A DNA stretch of 6,400 bases from Candidatus Pacearchaeota archaeon (GCA_002686195.1 NZAS01000087.1:1-6400); one strand, 5' to 3'; counted from the first letter of the stretch, positions 1-6,098 are shown. Translations and numbers: made by a program. Notes: a model not told the origin generated them from the sequence alone.

Positions 1-17
1 TCTACCTCATTAATCAT
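1..17 (-). CDS. Start of an ORF cut by the window edge
   Basis: An ATG at 17-15 directly follows the TAA stop of the preceding micro-ORF (20-18), and the first codons read MINEV before the window ends. An AGAGGA purine-rich element at 33-28 lies 10 bases upstream of the ATG, a plausible ribosome binding site. Nothing can be said about the product. The call rests only on the start context and the gapless packing seen elsewhere in the operon. Confidence 0.35.
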
Positions 18-98
18 TTAAAAAGTATCCTCTATCCATCTATGTATTATATAACACAGATATACCATTAAAAATACAAATAGAAACAAGTTAATCAT
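18..98 (-). CDS. 26-residue hydrophobic micro-ORF, possible single-span membrane peptide
   Basis: This small ORF reads MINLFLFVFLMVYLCYIIHR and then ends WIEDTF. Residues about 3-18 form an uninterrupted hydrophobic stretch, long enough for one membrane span, followed by a short C-terminal tail with H19, R20, E23 and D24. The ATG is weakly supported: the nearest strong purine run (GGAG, 119-116) is about 17 bases upstream, and only AAAGAAA lies closer. It sits 12 bases after the stop of the preceding membrane peptide, and its own stop abuts the next ATG, which fits operon packing. I do not recognise a family. Small hydrophobic phage peptides include lysis proteins and membrane-targeted host modulators, but nothing here decides between these and a chance AT-rich reading frame. 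Confidence 0.42.
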   Translation of the reverse strand: MINLFLFVFLMVYLCYIIHRWIEDTF

Positions 99-110
99 AT
101 TATTTCTTTA

Positions 111-245
111 TTATTCTCCTACAGCAGGTATATCTGTTGGTGCAAATATTCCAGTTTGCCATACTACAACTAATACAACAACTACAATAACTCCTGCCCA
201 TATCCATTTATTTTTAAGCATTGTTTTCTCCTTTCTAATTGCCAT
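111..245 (-). CDS. 44-residue single-span membrane peptide with a possible internal second start (36 residues)
   Basis: This ORF begins MAIRKEKTM, and a second in-frame ATG at 221-219 (codon 9) would give a 36-residue form beginning MLKNKWIW. The sequence continues with an almost pure Ala/Gly/Val/Ile/Leu segment (about residues 14-29 of the long form, bounded by tryptophans) and a short polar tail TGIFAPTDIPAVGE. The positively charged N-terminus followed by one span suggests an N-in, C-out membrane peptide with no cleavable-signal logic. Both starts have good ribosome binding sites: GAGGTG at 258-253 with a 7-base spacer for the long form, and AAAGGAG at 234-228 with a 6-base spacer for the short form. 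Translation ends at tandem TAA codons (113-111 and 110-108). It starts 38 bases after the portal stop. The family is not recognised. A lysis or holin-like role is possible from the dual-start layout but is only inference, since the peptide is shorter than most holins. Confidence 0.6.
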   Translation of the reverse strand: MAIRKEKTMLKNKWIWAGVIVVVVLVVVWQTGIFAPTDIPAVGE

Positions 246-258
246 CGCAATCCACCTC
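228..258 (-). promoter_or_regulatory. Two ribosome binding sites serving alternative starts of the membrane peptide
   Basis: Read on the minus strand, GAGGTG (258-253) precedes the ATG at 245, and AAAGGAG (234-228), embedded in the Arg-Lys-Glu codons of the long form, precedes the ATG at 221. Each matches the 16S anti-Shine-Dalgarno by at least six bases at normal spacing. The two starts are in the same frame and eight codons apart. Confidence 0.55.
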
Positions 259-283
259 GTCTAAATCTAATACTATTTGTAAA

Positions 284-1747
284 TTAACTAATTGGTTCTG
301 ATCCTTCGCCATCCGTCTCTCCATTAATAAAAGTTGTTGGTTTAGGTTCGTTCATTTTATTGATGAATTCTTGTCTTACGTCTTCATCTGTTTCGATTAT
401 ATCAACTATTTTTTCGTCAATTTTTTGTTTTATTAAAGGATCTTCTGGCTTACAATCTGCCGCCTTCTTTAAGATATCCATTTCATAACTTCTATCTCTA
501 ATATTAAAAATATTTGGATATTTAATTTCACCATCCCAATTAATGTTTTGGAAGTTAGCAAATAATCTAAAGATACCTTCTTCTGCTAATTGTAAGTTTT
601 TAGCCTTTTCAATAAGTTTTGTGTCAAGTTGTAACATCTCAGTTTGTAAAGCAATACCACTCATAGAACGTTGTTCTATTGCTCTTACAGAACCTAGGTG
701 TCCCATTCTATCAATAGCCTGAACTTTATTTTCTATTGACTTTAATATCATTTCAATTGATTGTCCTGATGGTTGTAATAACGTTGGTCTTAATCCTGGA
801 TCTAGTTCATCGGGCATTGTTATTATAGAACCTGCTCCCGCACTTGCTTCTGTGGTTATTGTTTTTACTAAAGTTGGATGTCCCGATATTCTAATATTCT
901 GAATAATTTCGCTGAGTTCATTATATATGGAATTCTGCATATCGCAAATATCTGAAATATCCGACACTCCAATTCCACGTGTAGGAGATCGTTGAGCATA
1001 TACCCAAACTGCTGGAACTTTGCCTAAAGCATTTGGTATTTCTTCTATTAATGTTAATTTTTCTTTTTTTCTCGGATTATATTCTTCTAAAAATATTTTA
1101 TCATTTGTAAATGTTCTCAAATAATATTTTGTTTTTTGATTAAATGACTTTTGTTCTTTTTCTAATAATCTTAAAAAACTTAATTGATATAAACCACTAG
1201 GTAATCTTTCAAACTCCCAATCTATTATATTTTCTGGAGTATATAAACTTACATATGGTCTTATCCCCTGTGCTAGTTCTTCGGCTCTTGTGCCTACTGC
1301 TTTTTTTGGTTTATCAACTAATACTAAACAATGTCCATAGATAGAACTTTGTATGTTTACATCTCTCATAAATTGTTGAAAATCTCTACCTTCTAAATCA
1401 GCATCTTTCATAAAGTTTACTATTTCTGGTGTATCTTCCATATTGCCAAAACATCTTTTAGCATCGTTTCTAAATAAAAATGAATTATAAATGTGAATTA
1501 TGCTTTTACAATGGTTATCCAAAGGAGTTTGTAATACTCTGCCTATATAGTCGCCTTCCGTCTCCATAATATATTTTGTAAGATATTTTCCTAATCTATA
1601 TTGGGCACCACCGCTGTATGATCGTTGTAAAAATTCCCAACGATTTATATAATTTGCATATTCTTCGTGTATAGGAATACCATCAAACCGTCTACCTGTA
1701 GGTATAGAGTAAGTATTATTTTTATCTGTTATATTATATTCTGCCAT
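284..1747 (-). CDS. Phage portal protein
   Basis: The 487-residue product is the predicted portal, the dodecameric ring at the capsid vertex through which the terminase pumps DNA and to which the tail attaches. Its length fits portals, and it directly follows the terminase genes, the canonical position. Recognisable portal-type features are the N-terminal helical segment RW-x-FLQRSYSGGAQY (about 36-50), the TPLDNHCKSIIHIYNSFLFR stretch (74-93), the wing-like beta region (about 160-250), the conserved-looking DICDMQNSIYNELSE helix (266-280), and a long helical stem/clip region with RAIEQRSMSGIAL (355-367). The C-terminus is acidic and polar. The start is fixed by AAGGAGG at 1759-1753 with a 5-base spacer. 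The first 14 bases of the gene overlap the end of terL in another frame. The portal assignment is confident. The exact family (SPP1 gp6-like superfamily, perhaps the DUF4055 branch) is from memory and not verified. Confidence 0.88.
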   Translation of the reverse strand: MAEYNITDKNNTYSIPTGRRFDGIPIHEEYANYINRWEFLQRSYSGGAQYRLGKYLTKYIMETEGDYIGRVLQTPLDNHCKSIIHIYNSFLFRNDAKRCFGNMEDTPEIVNFMKDADLEGRDFQQFMRDVNIQSSIYGHCLVLVDKPKKAVGTRAEELAQGIRPYVSLYTPENIIDWEFERLPSGLYQLSFLRLLEKEQKSFNQKTKYYLRTFTNDKIFLEEYNPRKKEKLTLIEEIPNALGKVPAVWVYAQRSPTRGIGVSDISDICDMQNSIYNELSEIIQNIRISGHPTLVKTITTEASAGAGSIITMPDELDPGLRPTLLQPSGQSIEMILKSIENKVQAIDRMGHLGSVRAIEQRSMSGIALQTEMLQLDTKLIEKAKNLQLAEEGIFRLFANFQNINWDGEIKYPNIFNIRDRSYEMDILKKAADCKPEDPLIKQKIDEKIVDIIETDEDVRQEFINKMNEPKPTTFINGETDGEGSEPIS

Positions 1748-2996
1748 TTATTCCTCCTTGTAAACCAGTTTGAAAGTTGAAAGTTTGTGAATGTTGCTCT
1801 GTTCTCATATTTGATATAGGAAATAAGAAACTTATTAAATATCCCAAACTATCATTTGCGTGATCCCATCCTTCATCCTTCGTTGGCAAGTTGGTTCCTT
1901 CCTTGTAAGTGTGTCGTATTAAACTATTTATTTGGTTCTTACATATAGGGTCTATGATTACTCCACGTAACCCCATCGCATTACATAACTTACTATTCAC
2001 ACAATTAATTCTATCTCTAATACTCATATGTCTATTTGGCATACGGGTTATGAAACCATTATTTTGTAATATAGAAGCATCCGTTCTTCTAGCACTACTA
2101 GTTCGTCTTTGTCTGGCCGCGGGATCAGGGTAGGCGAAAATCTTTTTACCTGGATATCTTTTTAATATTTCTTCTGCTAATTCGTCTGTATTAGAACTCC
2201 ATATCTGTATTTCAGCAAATATATAAACAATTTTATCTTTAATATATGATACCGTTGCGAACATTGGATTCAAATTAAAATCAATTCCTATATGTAATGC
2301 TGTAATATCATCTGGTAAAGAAACGTGTTTAACATTATTTTTCATATCAAATCCGTAATAAATTATACCAGAATAGGTTTCAAAAGTAGCCTCATATTCT
2401 TGTCTGAATGTTTTAGCATCTAAATCTTTTCTTGCTTGTTCTATTTCTTCAGCAAGAACCCACCCGCCGTCTATAGTTGTGAACTGCCAGGATTTCCAGC
2501 GATCATCAGTAGTTTTTTGGCCTTCTTGATATAAATCGTGAAACCAATTAAGTCCCTTGGGTGTCCCTGTAAAGAAAACGTGTCCGCCTGTATCAGATAA
2601 AGTAGGTCTAAGCACTTCTTTCCAAGCGTGTTCGCTAATATCAGCGGTTTCATCTAGAACTAGGTAATCTAGGCCAACCCCACGGAGTGATTCTGGATTA
2701 TCTGCGCCTCGAAGACAAATCCTACTGCCATTAACTAATTGAAGTGATAGTTCTGCTTCGTTAGCCTTTTTAACCCAATTTAATTCATTTAATATTTTTT
2801 TAATTTGTAACCAAACCACTTGTTTTGCTTGACGGTAAGATGGTGCTACATACCAACAGAGTTTATTTGGTTGTCTTGCGAAATATGCTAATTGTCTAAT
2901 TGCTAAAGTTGTTTTGCCAAAACGTCTACCAGTAACTAAAACTTTGAACCTAGCTGGGTGTTCTGCTACCTGCTTCTGGGGTGATGATAATTTCAT
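1734..2996 (-). CDS. terL: Terminase large subunit (packaging ATPase and nuclease)
   Basis: This 420-residue protein is the motor that cuts concatemeric phage DNA and pumps it through the portal. The ATPase domain carries an adenine-motif-like SSPQKQ at residues 4-9, Walker A VTGRRFGKTT at 21-30 (K28), Walker B YLVLDE at 111-116 (D115, E116) and a coupling motif FFTGTP at 141-146. The C-terminal RNase H-like nuclease shows its acidic residues in order: GIDF (D239), YPDPA (D291) and WDHANDSLGY (D378, D382). All expected catalytic positions are present and the length is normal, so it looks intact. Its ATG overlaps the terS stop in TAATG, with no clear ribosome binding site of its own, so translation probably depends on reinitiation after terS. 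The strategy of packaging (cos, pac or other) cannot be told from this sequence alone. Confidence 0.95.
   Translation of the reverse strand: MKLSSPQKQVAEHPARFKVLVTGRRFGKTTLAIRQLAYFARQPNKLCWYVAPSYRQAKQVVWLQIKKILNELNWVKKANEAELSLQLVNGSRICLRGADNPESLRGVGLDYLVLDETADISEHAWKEVLRPTLSDTGGHVFFTGTPKGLNWFHDLYQEGQKTTDDRWKSWQFTTIDGGWVLAEEIEQARKDLDAKTFRQEYEATFETYSGIIYYGFDMKNNVKHVSLPDDITALHIGIDFNLNPMFATVSYIKDKIVYIFAEIQIWSSNTDELAEEILKRYPGKKIFAYPDPAARQRRTSSARRTDASILQNNGFITRMPNRHMSIRDRINCVNSKLCNAMGLRGVIIDPICKNQINSLIRHTYKEGTNLPTKDEGWDHANDSLGYLISFLFPISNMRTEQHSQTFNFQTGLQGGINGRI
1753..1759 (-). promoter_or_regulatory. Ribosome binding site of the portal gene inside the terL 3' end
   Basis: AAGGAGG on the minus strand lies 5 bases before the portal ATG at 1747 and within the last codons of terL (encoding ...LQGGINGRI). 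It decides the portal start and shows that the portal is initiated independently, not by frameshifting from terL. Confidence 0.8.
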
Positions 2997-3313
2997 TAAG
3001 CATCTTCAGGCCAAGGTAAAGGCTCGTTGCTTTCAGTTTCTGATGGTTGATCTTTCTGGTCTAAATAATTTTTTCCAAGAAAAATTAACATCCTTACATC
3101 TTTATCTTTAACTGCTTTTTCGTATTGTGCTCTACGAAGACCTTTTTTTCCTTCTGCTCTGCCTTTATCAATTATTGCTTTATATCTTTTTTTAAGATTA
3201 TCAACACTAGTATTCAATACCATAGCAATGTCTTCGTAAGAACACATTATTAATGCTAACCGTTCAATAATCTCCTTATCTAATTTATATGTTTTTTTAC
3301 CTGACTTTGCCAT
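2996..3313 (-). CDS. terS: Terminase small subunit
   Basis: The 105-residue product is the likely DNA-recognition subunit that brings the large subunit to the packaging site. Residues about 11-45 form a helix-turn-helix style segment (IERLALIMCSYEDIAMVLNT, then SVDNLKKRY). The second half contains GLRRAQYEKAVK (58-69) and DVRMLIFLGKNYLDQKD (72-88), a pattern typical of small terminase subunits of many phages. The tail is acidic and proline-rich (EPLPWPEDA). It is immediately upstream of terL and shares TAATG with it. Its own ATG overlaps the preceding stop in the same way, although AGGAG 11 bases upstream may also help initiation. Family assignment rests on motif memory plus position, which together are strong. 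Confidence 0.88.
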   Translation of the reverse strand: MAKSGKKTYKLDKEIIERLALIMCSYEDIAMVLNTSVDNLKKRYKAIIDKGRAEGKKGLRRAQYEKAVKDKDVRMLIFLGKNYLDQKDQPSETESNEPLPWPEDA

Positions 3314-3660
3314 TATAAGGTTTTCTCCTGAACAATAACTCTAAAGGATCTAGCATCTGTATCACCTTGTGCTGTTACTATTGTTACTTTAATTGTATAA
3401 ACATTTTGAACACTGCCAGCTTCTAGTCTTATACTAACTAATTTGCCACCTGTAATATAAACGTCAGTTGCCATATTAGTTGGAAAATCTAAGGGTGTTG
3501 AATCTCCAGTTACCGTGCTTATTGTTGCTGAAGCACTACTAATACTATCCCCAGACGCTAGATAATCTGTAAAATCCAGTCCCCATTGTATGTTTGATGA
3601 TGGATCTTTTGTTGCAAATAATCCATCGTTGTCACGTCTAAATCCTGTTAAGTTTGCCAT
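3313..3660 (-). CDS. Putative fibre-tail adaptor / small virion structural protein
   Basis: This 115-residue, mostly beta-predicted protein has the layout of a small phage family that I recall being annotated as fibre-tail adaptor (gp77-like). It has an N-terminal DPSSNIQWGLDFTDYLASGD segment (19-38), a SISSASATIS strand region (39-48), and an Ig-like C-terminal half with GGKLVSIRLEAGS (71-83), YTIKVTIVTAQGD (88-100) and a closing RSFRVIVQE strand. There is no signal peptide or membrane segment. It begins in a TAATG overlap with the 639-residue gene and ends in a TAATG overlap with terS. The only upstream purine run (AAGGAG) is about 14 bases away, so it is probably translated by coupling. 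The general class (small phage structural or adaptor protein) is likely, while the precise role is uncertain. Confidence 0.68.
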   Translation of the reverse strand: MANLTGFRRDNDGLFATKDPSSNIQWGLDFTDYLASGDSISSASATISTVTGDSTPLDFPTNMATDVYITGGKLVSIRLEAGSVQNVYTIKVTIVTAQGDTDARSFRVIVQEKTL

Positions 3661-5579
3661 TATGCTTCTGCTCTCTCCTTTGGTGTAGTGAATCTACTAG
3701 AAATAGGAGGTATTCTTAATTTTAGACTCCTTGTTTCTTCTGGAACCATATAAGTTCTAGATTCTATCTTAACATTATTTACTCTATTTTCGGTATCTAC
3801 TAATGTTATCCTATTTTCTATACTAATATTAAGTGTTTGTGTTTCATTTTCAATAGTTATAATATTATACGGATCAGCACTAAAGAATAATCTACCTACC
3901 GCTAATGTAGATGCTAAAGCAGGTAATACTAATTGATATGGACCTAATTTTCTAGATGGAATTGTATCTGGTTGAGTAAATGCTGATGTGAATTCTAATT
4001 GATAAGGACCTGGTTGATATGTAGGTGTTATTGCAATACTAAAAGAAGAAGTTAATGCTGTTTCTCCGCTAAATGTTGCGTTAGCAGTTAGAACAGGAGT
4101 AAAGGCACCTGTAATATTAACTACAGATGGTTGATCAAATATAATAGTATCAGATAACGTTGGACTAAATGCTGTAGAAATTGCTAAACTAATATCAATA
4201 ATACCTGCCGCTGTAGGTTCTATTGTGAAACTATCTGTTAAAGTCGCACTTGCTGATTTATTAAAACCTGGGTTTGTTGTTATACTAAATGCTGATGTTA
4301 AGGTTGCTGAACCGTTTGGTTTGAATAATATAGTTTCAGTAGTGGAACTAAATGTAATAAGATTATAAGGTCTTGCCCATAAATCTAGATCCCATCCATC
4401 CCAACTCTCTGGGTCATCCCCCCATTCGTTATCATCCCAATCCTCCCAACGTTCGTTATCATCCCATTCGTAGTCAGAGGCTAGTCCTATTGCTCCTATC
4501 TCCTCCCACGTATAATCTCCTGCTATATCATATATCATACTTCCGTTTTGCGAAGTAGAAACTGCTGTATTTGCTATTAAACTTGTAGTTCCAATATAAG
4601 TTGGAGTTATACTTTTTGTAAAAGATGAAGATAAAGCGAGTGGATCTAATCTAACTAAATTATTAGTTGAAGAAAGAAGTTCTGAAGTAGTTAGTAATTC
4701 TTTTGTATTACCTGCGATATATGTTGGTGTTACAGATAAAGAACTTGTAGTAGTAAGATTTGCTGTTGCGAATTTTATATTAATAGAATCTTCTGCGATA
4801 GATGTAGTAGTTGTTAAGCCTGCTTCAGCAAACCTTAACATAGCAGATAATTCTGATATAGTAAATGATGATGTTAAAGAAGGATCATTATCCCCGCCTT
4901 CTCCGTCTATCTTAAGATCATTACCTTCCCACGTTCTTATTAAAGTTCCTGTTGAAGCGTGTGTATGTGTGAAATCTTCGTTTACAGAACCATCAAACGC
5001 CACCGCAACATTAACGGTAGATTGATTATTACCTCCTAGTATTTGTAATTGATTGGCATCTATCATTGTGATACCACTACCGGAGTTTGTTAATGTTCTA
5101 GTTGGGAATGTATATGGTGTTGGTAATCCTCTCATACTATTATAGACAACAGTATTGGAGCCATTTAATGTTTTTCTCCAACTTGAAGAAGAAAGATATA
5201 ATCCGTATAATGTAGTTGTATAATAACTTGTTTCACAATCATATCTATTATCTAATTCTGAAGCACTTATAGTAACCGTAGAAGCACCTGTAAAAACTGC
5301 TTTACATCTTGTAGATGGAATACCTAGATATGATTGTAATGCTGAATCACTTACGTTTTCACCCAAGCCAATAATTGATGCCCCTGATACTGGATTCTGT
5401 GAAGGTGGTGAATATGTCTGATTTAATGTAACACTATTAGTGCCGTTACCATTAAGAGTCCATTCTTTTCTTGTTGCTGAACCAAACCCAGGCCGTGTCT
5501 GGTTTGTGCTTTGAACCGTAGGTGATAATGAATAACTGGAATCAGTTGTGCTATATCTATTTACTTTTGTTGTGCTCAC
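3660..5579 (-). CDS. 639-residue multi-repeat virion protein, probably tail fibre or surface appendage
   Basis: A large, Ser/Thr-rich protein with no enzymatic motif that I can see. The parts in order are: an N-terminal unique domain (about 1-234, with two cysteines, C92 and C115); an array of about 20-residue repeats (about 235-550) typified by LTSSFSI and TPTY; a tryptophan/acidic insert interrupting that array (356-401); and a C-terminal array of nonapeptides of the form I/V-x-x-E-N/S/T-R (576-629), ending in a basic/acidic tail. This looks like an extended beta-rich structural protein. Position between a tail-fibre family protein and an adaptor-like protein supports a fibre or surface role, by inference. 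The start is GTG at 5579: AGGAGG precedes it by 9 bases and there is no in-frame ATG before residue 149. The next gene is coupled through TAATG. I do not recognise a named family. Similar repeat styles occur in uncultured marine phage proteins, from memory. Confidence 0.82.
   Translation of the reverse strand: MSTTKVNRYSTTDSSYSLSPTVQSTNQTRPGFGSATRKEWTLNGNGTNSVTLNQTYSPPSQNPVSGASIIGLGENVSDSALQSYLGIPSTRCKAVFTGASTVTISASELDNRYDCETSYYTTTLYGLYLSSSSWRKTLNGSNTVVYNSMRGLPTPYTFPTRTLTNSGSGITMIDANQLQILGGNNQSTVNVAVAFDGSVNEDFTHTHASTGTLIRTWEGNDLKIDGEGGDNDPSLTSSFTISELSAMLRFAEAGLTTTTSIAEDSINIKFATANLTTTSSLSVTPTYIAGNTKELLTTSELLSSTNNLVRLDPLALSSSFTKSITPTYIGTTSLIANTAVSTSQNGSMIYDIAGDYTWEEIGAIGLASDYEWDDNERWEDWDDNEWGDDPESWDGWDLDLWARPYNLITFSSTTETILFKPNGSATLTSAFSITTNPGFNKSASATLTDSFTIEPTAAGIIDISLAISTAFSPTLSDTIIFDQPSVVNITGAFTPVLTANATFSGETALTSSFSIAITPTYQPGPYQLEFTSAFTQPDTIPSRKLGPYQLVLPALASTLAVGRLFFSADPYNIITIENETQTLNISIENRITLVDTENRVNNVKIESRTYMVPEETRSLKLRIPPISSRFTTPKERAEA
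3693..3854 (-). repeat. Tandem nonapeptide (27-base) coding repeat at the C-terminus of the 639-residue protein
   Basis: Residues 576-629 divide without gaps into nine-residue units: IENETQTLN, ISIENRITL, VDTENRVNN, VKIESRTYM, VPEETRSLK, then a degenerate LRIPPISSR. In the first five units, position 1 is I or V, position 4 is E, position 5 is N, S or T and position 6 is R (Q once). The DNA copies are diverged, so the period is kept at protein level. The strand-like spacing suggests stacked short beta strands. Confidence 0.75.
4377..4514 (-). repeat. Tryptophan/acidic low-complexity block inside the 639-residue protein
   Basis: Residues 356-401 contain 8 Trp and 18 Asp/Glu in 46 residues, with a single Arg and no Lys. 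The spacing W-x2-W-x4-W occurs twice, 15 residues apart (W378/W381/W386 and W393/W396/W401), and Y-x-W occurs at 356-358 and 370-372. Composition is completely unlike the Ser/Thr-rich repeats on either side. This could be a binding or assembly segment; the function is unknown. Confidence 0.75.
4425..4466 (-). repeat. Pair of 15-base direct repeats spaced 27 bases apart
   Basis: The plus-strand sequence TTCGTTATCATCCCA occurs at 4425-4439 and again at 4452-4466. Each copy encodes the WDDNE part of the tryptophan/acidic block, and the 27-base period corresponds to nine residues. Identity breaks down after the first 15-16 bases. The exact match suggests a fairly recent internal duplication, or conserved codon choice. 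Confidence 0.8.
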
Positions 5580-5594
5580 AGGAGTTACCCTCCT
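5580..5594 (-). promoter_or_regulatory. Ribosome binding site within a short hairpin before the GTG start
   Basis: On the minus strand the sequence AGGAG-GGTAA-CTCCT runs from 5594 to 5580 and is followed at once by the GTG start at 5579. The Shine-Dalgarno element AGGAGG is the 5' arm plus the first loop base, and CTCCT is its exact complement, giving a perfect 5-base-pair stem with a 5-base loop. The stop of the upstream gene (5600-5598) lies 3 bases before the stem, so a terminating ribosome would cover it. The pairing is seen directly; any regulatory effect is inference. Confidence 0.6.
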
Positions 5595-5597
5595 TTA

Positions 5598-6098
5598 TTA
5601 AGCAAGACTAATAGATAAATTGCCTGAACTAATTGTAAATTGGTCTCCTGATGAAACCGTTTTATTTGTAGTCAATGCTCCGTAAAAAAGACAATTGTCA
5701 GCACCTGTAGTGTTGCCATCCATTAATGCCAAATGTGTTATTACATTTCCAGTTGATCCTGCTGAATCATAATCAGCAGTTGCTACTGGGAACGATACCG
5801 TTGCATTTGAACTGATAGTTCCTGTTGTGGAAGCACCAGCATTAGCAAATGTTATTGCTTGTCTTGCGTATGAACCATTATTAACTTCATAATAGCCAAA
5901 CTTTGCTGTTGTGTCTGTTCCTGACGTATTTGATTCTAACGTTGCCGCTACTCCTGAACCTGTATCTGCGAACAATGCTACATAAACCGTTGCTTCTGGT
6001 TCGTAACCTCTGCCTGTGCCAACCGTTAAAGAACCGTTGCCAAAATTCAACACGTGGTCTAATAATTTGTCCTCTAAATAATTGCTTGATGCACTCAT
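5598..6098 (-). CDS. Phage tail-fibre / virion surface protein of the SNYLEDKLLDHV family
   Basis: This 166-residue protein opens with MSASSNYLEDKLLDHVL, followed by a strand PEATVYVALFAD (34-45), GSYARQAITFANA (75-87), a VSFPVATADY segment (101-110), NVITHLALMDG (118-128) and CLFYGALTTNKTVSSGDQF (136-154), with a final SGNLSISLA. This order is characteristic of a widespread small phage protein family that I recall as tail fibre or minor tail protein (gp80-like). No signal peptide or membrane span is present. The start is supported by AAGGAG at 6112-6107, 8 bases upstream of the ATG. An insertion-like stretch (about 46-68, SGVAATLESNTSGTDTTAKF) appears longer than in the versions I remember. 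Its place just before the repeat protein fits a fibre or decoration cassette. The family is fairly sure, the exact location in the virion is not. Confidence 0.78.
   Translation of the reverse strand: MSASSNYLEDKLLDHVLNFGNGSLTVGTGRGYEPEATVYVALFADTGSGVAATLESNTSGTDTTAKFGYYEVNNGSYARQAITFANAGASTTGTISSNATVSFPVATADYDSAGSTGNVITHLALMDGNTTGADNCLFYGALTTNKTVSSGDQFTISSGNLSISLA

Larger units (their letters stand above)
3930..4877 (-). repeat. About 20-residue (60-base) coding repeat array in the 639-residue protein
   Basis: The motif L/I-T-S/T-S/A-F/T-S/T recurs at residues 235, 255, 275, 296, 316, then 427, 447, 467, 489, 509 and 530, a spacing of 20-22 residues. Many units carry TPTY about nine residues after the start (284-287, 325-328, 518-521). 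The units before the insert also share a second-half pattern such as MLRFAEAG, NIKFATAN and LVRLDPLA. The unit around 407-426 fits less well. GPYQL recurs at 524-528 and 546-550. Confidence 0.72.

Noticed and set aside
1734..1759. Possible programmed frameshift joining terL and portal
   Set aside because: The portal has its own ATG and a strong AAGGAGG site in the overlap, and no slippery heptamer with downstream structure is evident.
1909..2133. Plus-strand open frame of 74 codons inside terL
   Set aside because: It lies wholly within the strongly supported terL gene on the other strand, has no ribosome binding site that I can see and no recognisable product.
2471..2653. Minus-strand 60-codon frame within terL
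   Set aside because: It is an out-of-frame shadow of terL, which carries intact ATPase motifs across the same interval.
2914..3111. Plus-strand frame across the terS/terL junction
   Set aside because: It is antisense to two well-supported genes, with no start context or recognisable motif.
4373..4558. Plus-strand frame rich in Pro, His and Asn
   Set aside because: Its odd composition is the antisense reading of the Trp/acidic codons of the 639-residue protein; it has no independent support.
3660..5579. Possible diversity-generating or phase-variation locus because of the repeats
   Set aside because: The repeats are diverged at DNA level apart from one 15-base pair, and no reverse transcriptase, template repeat or recombinase is present in the window.
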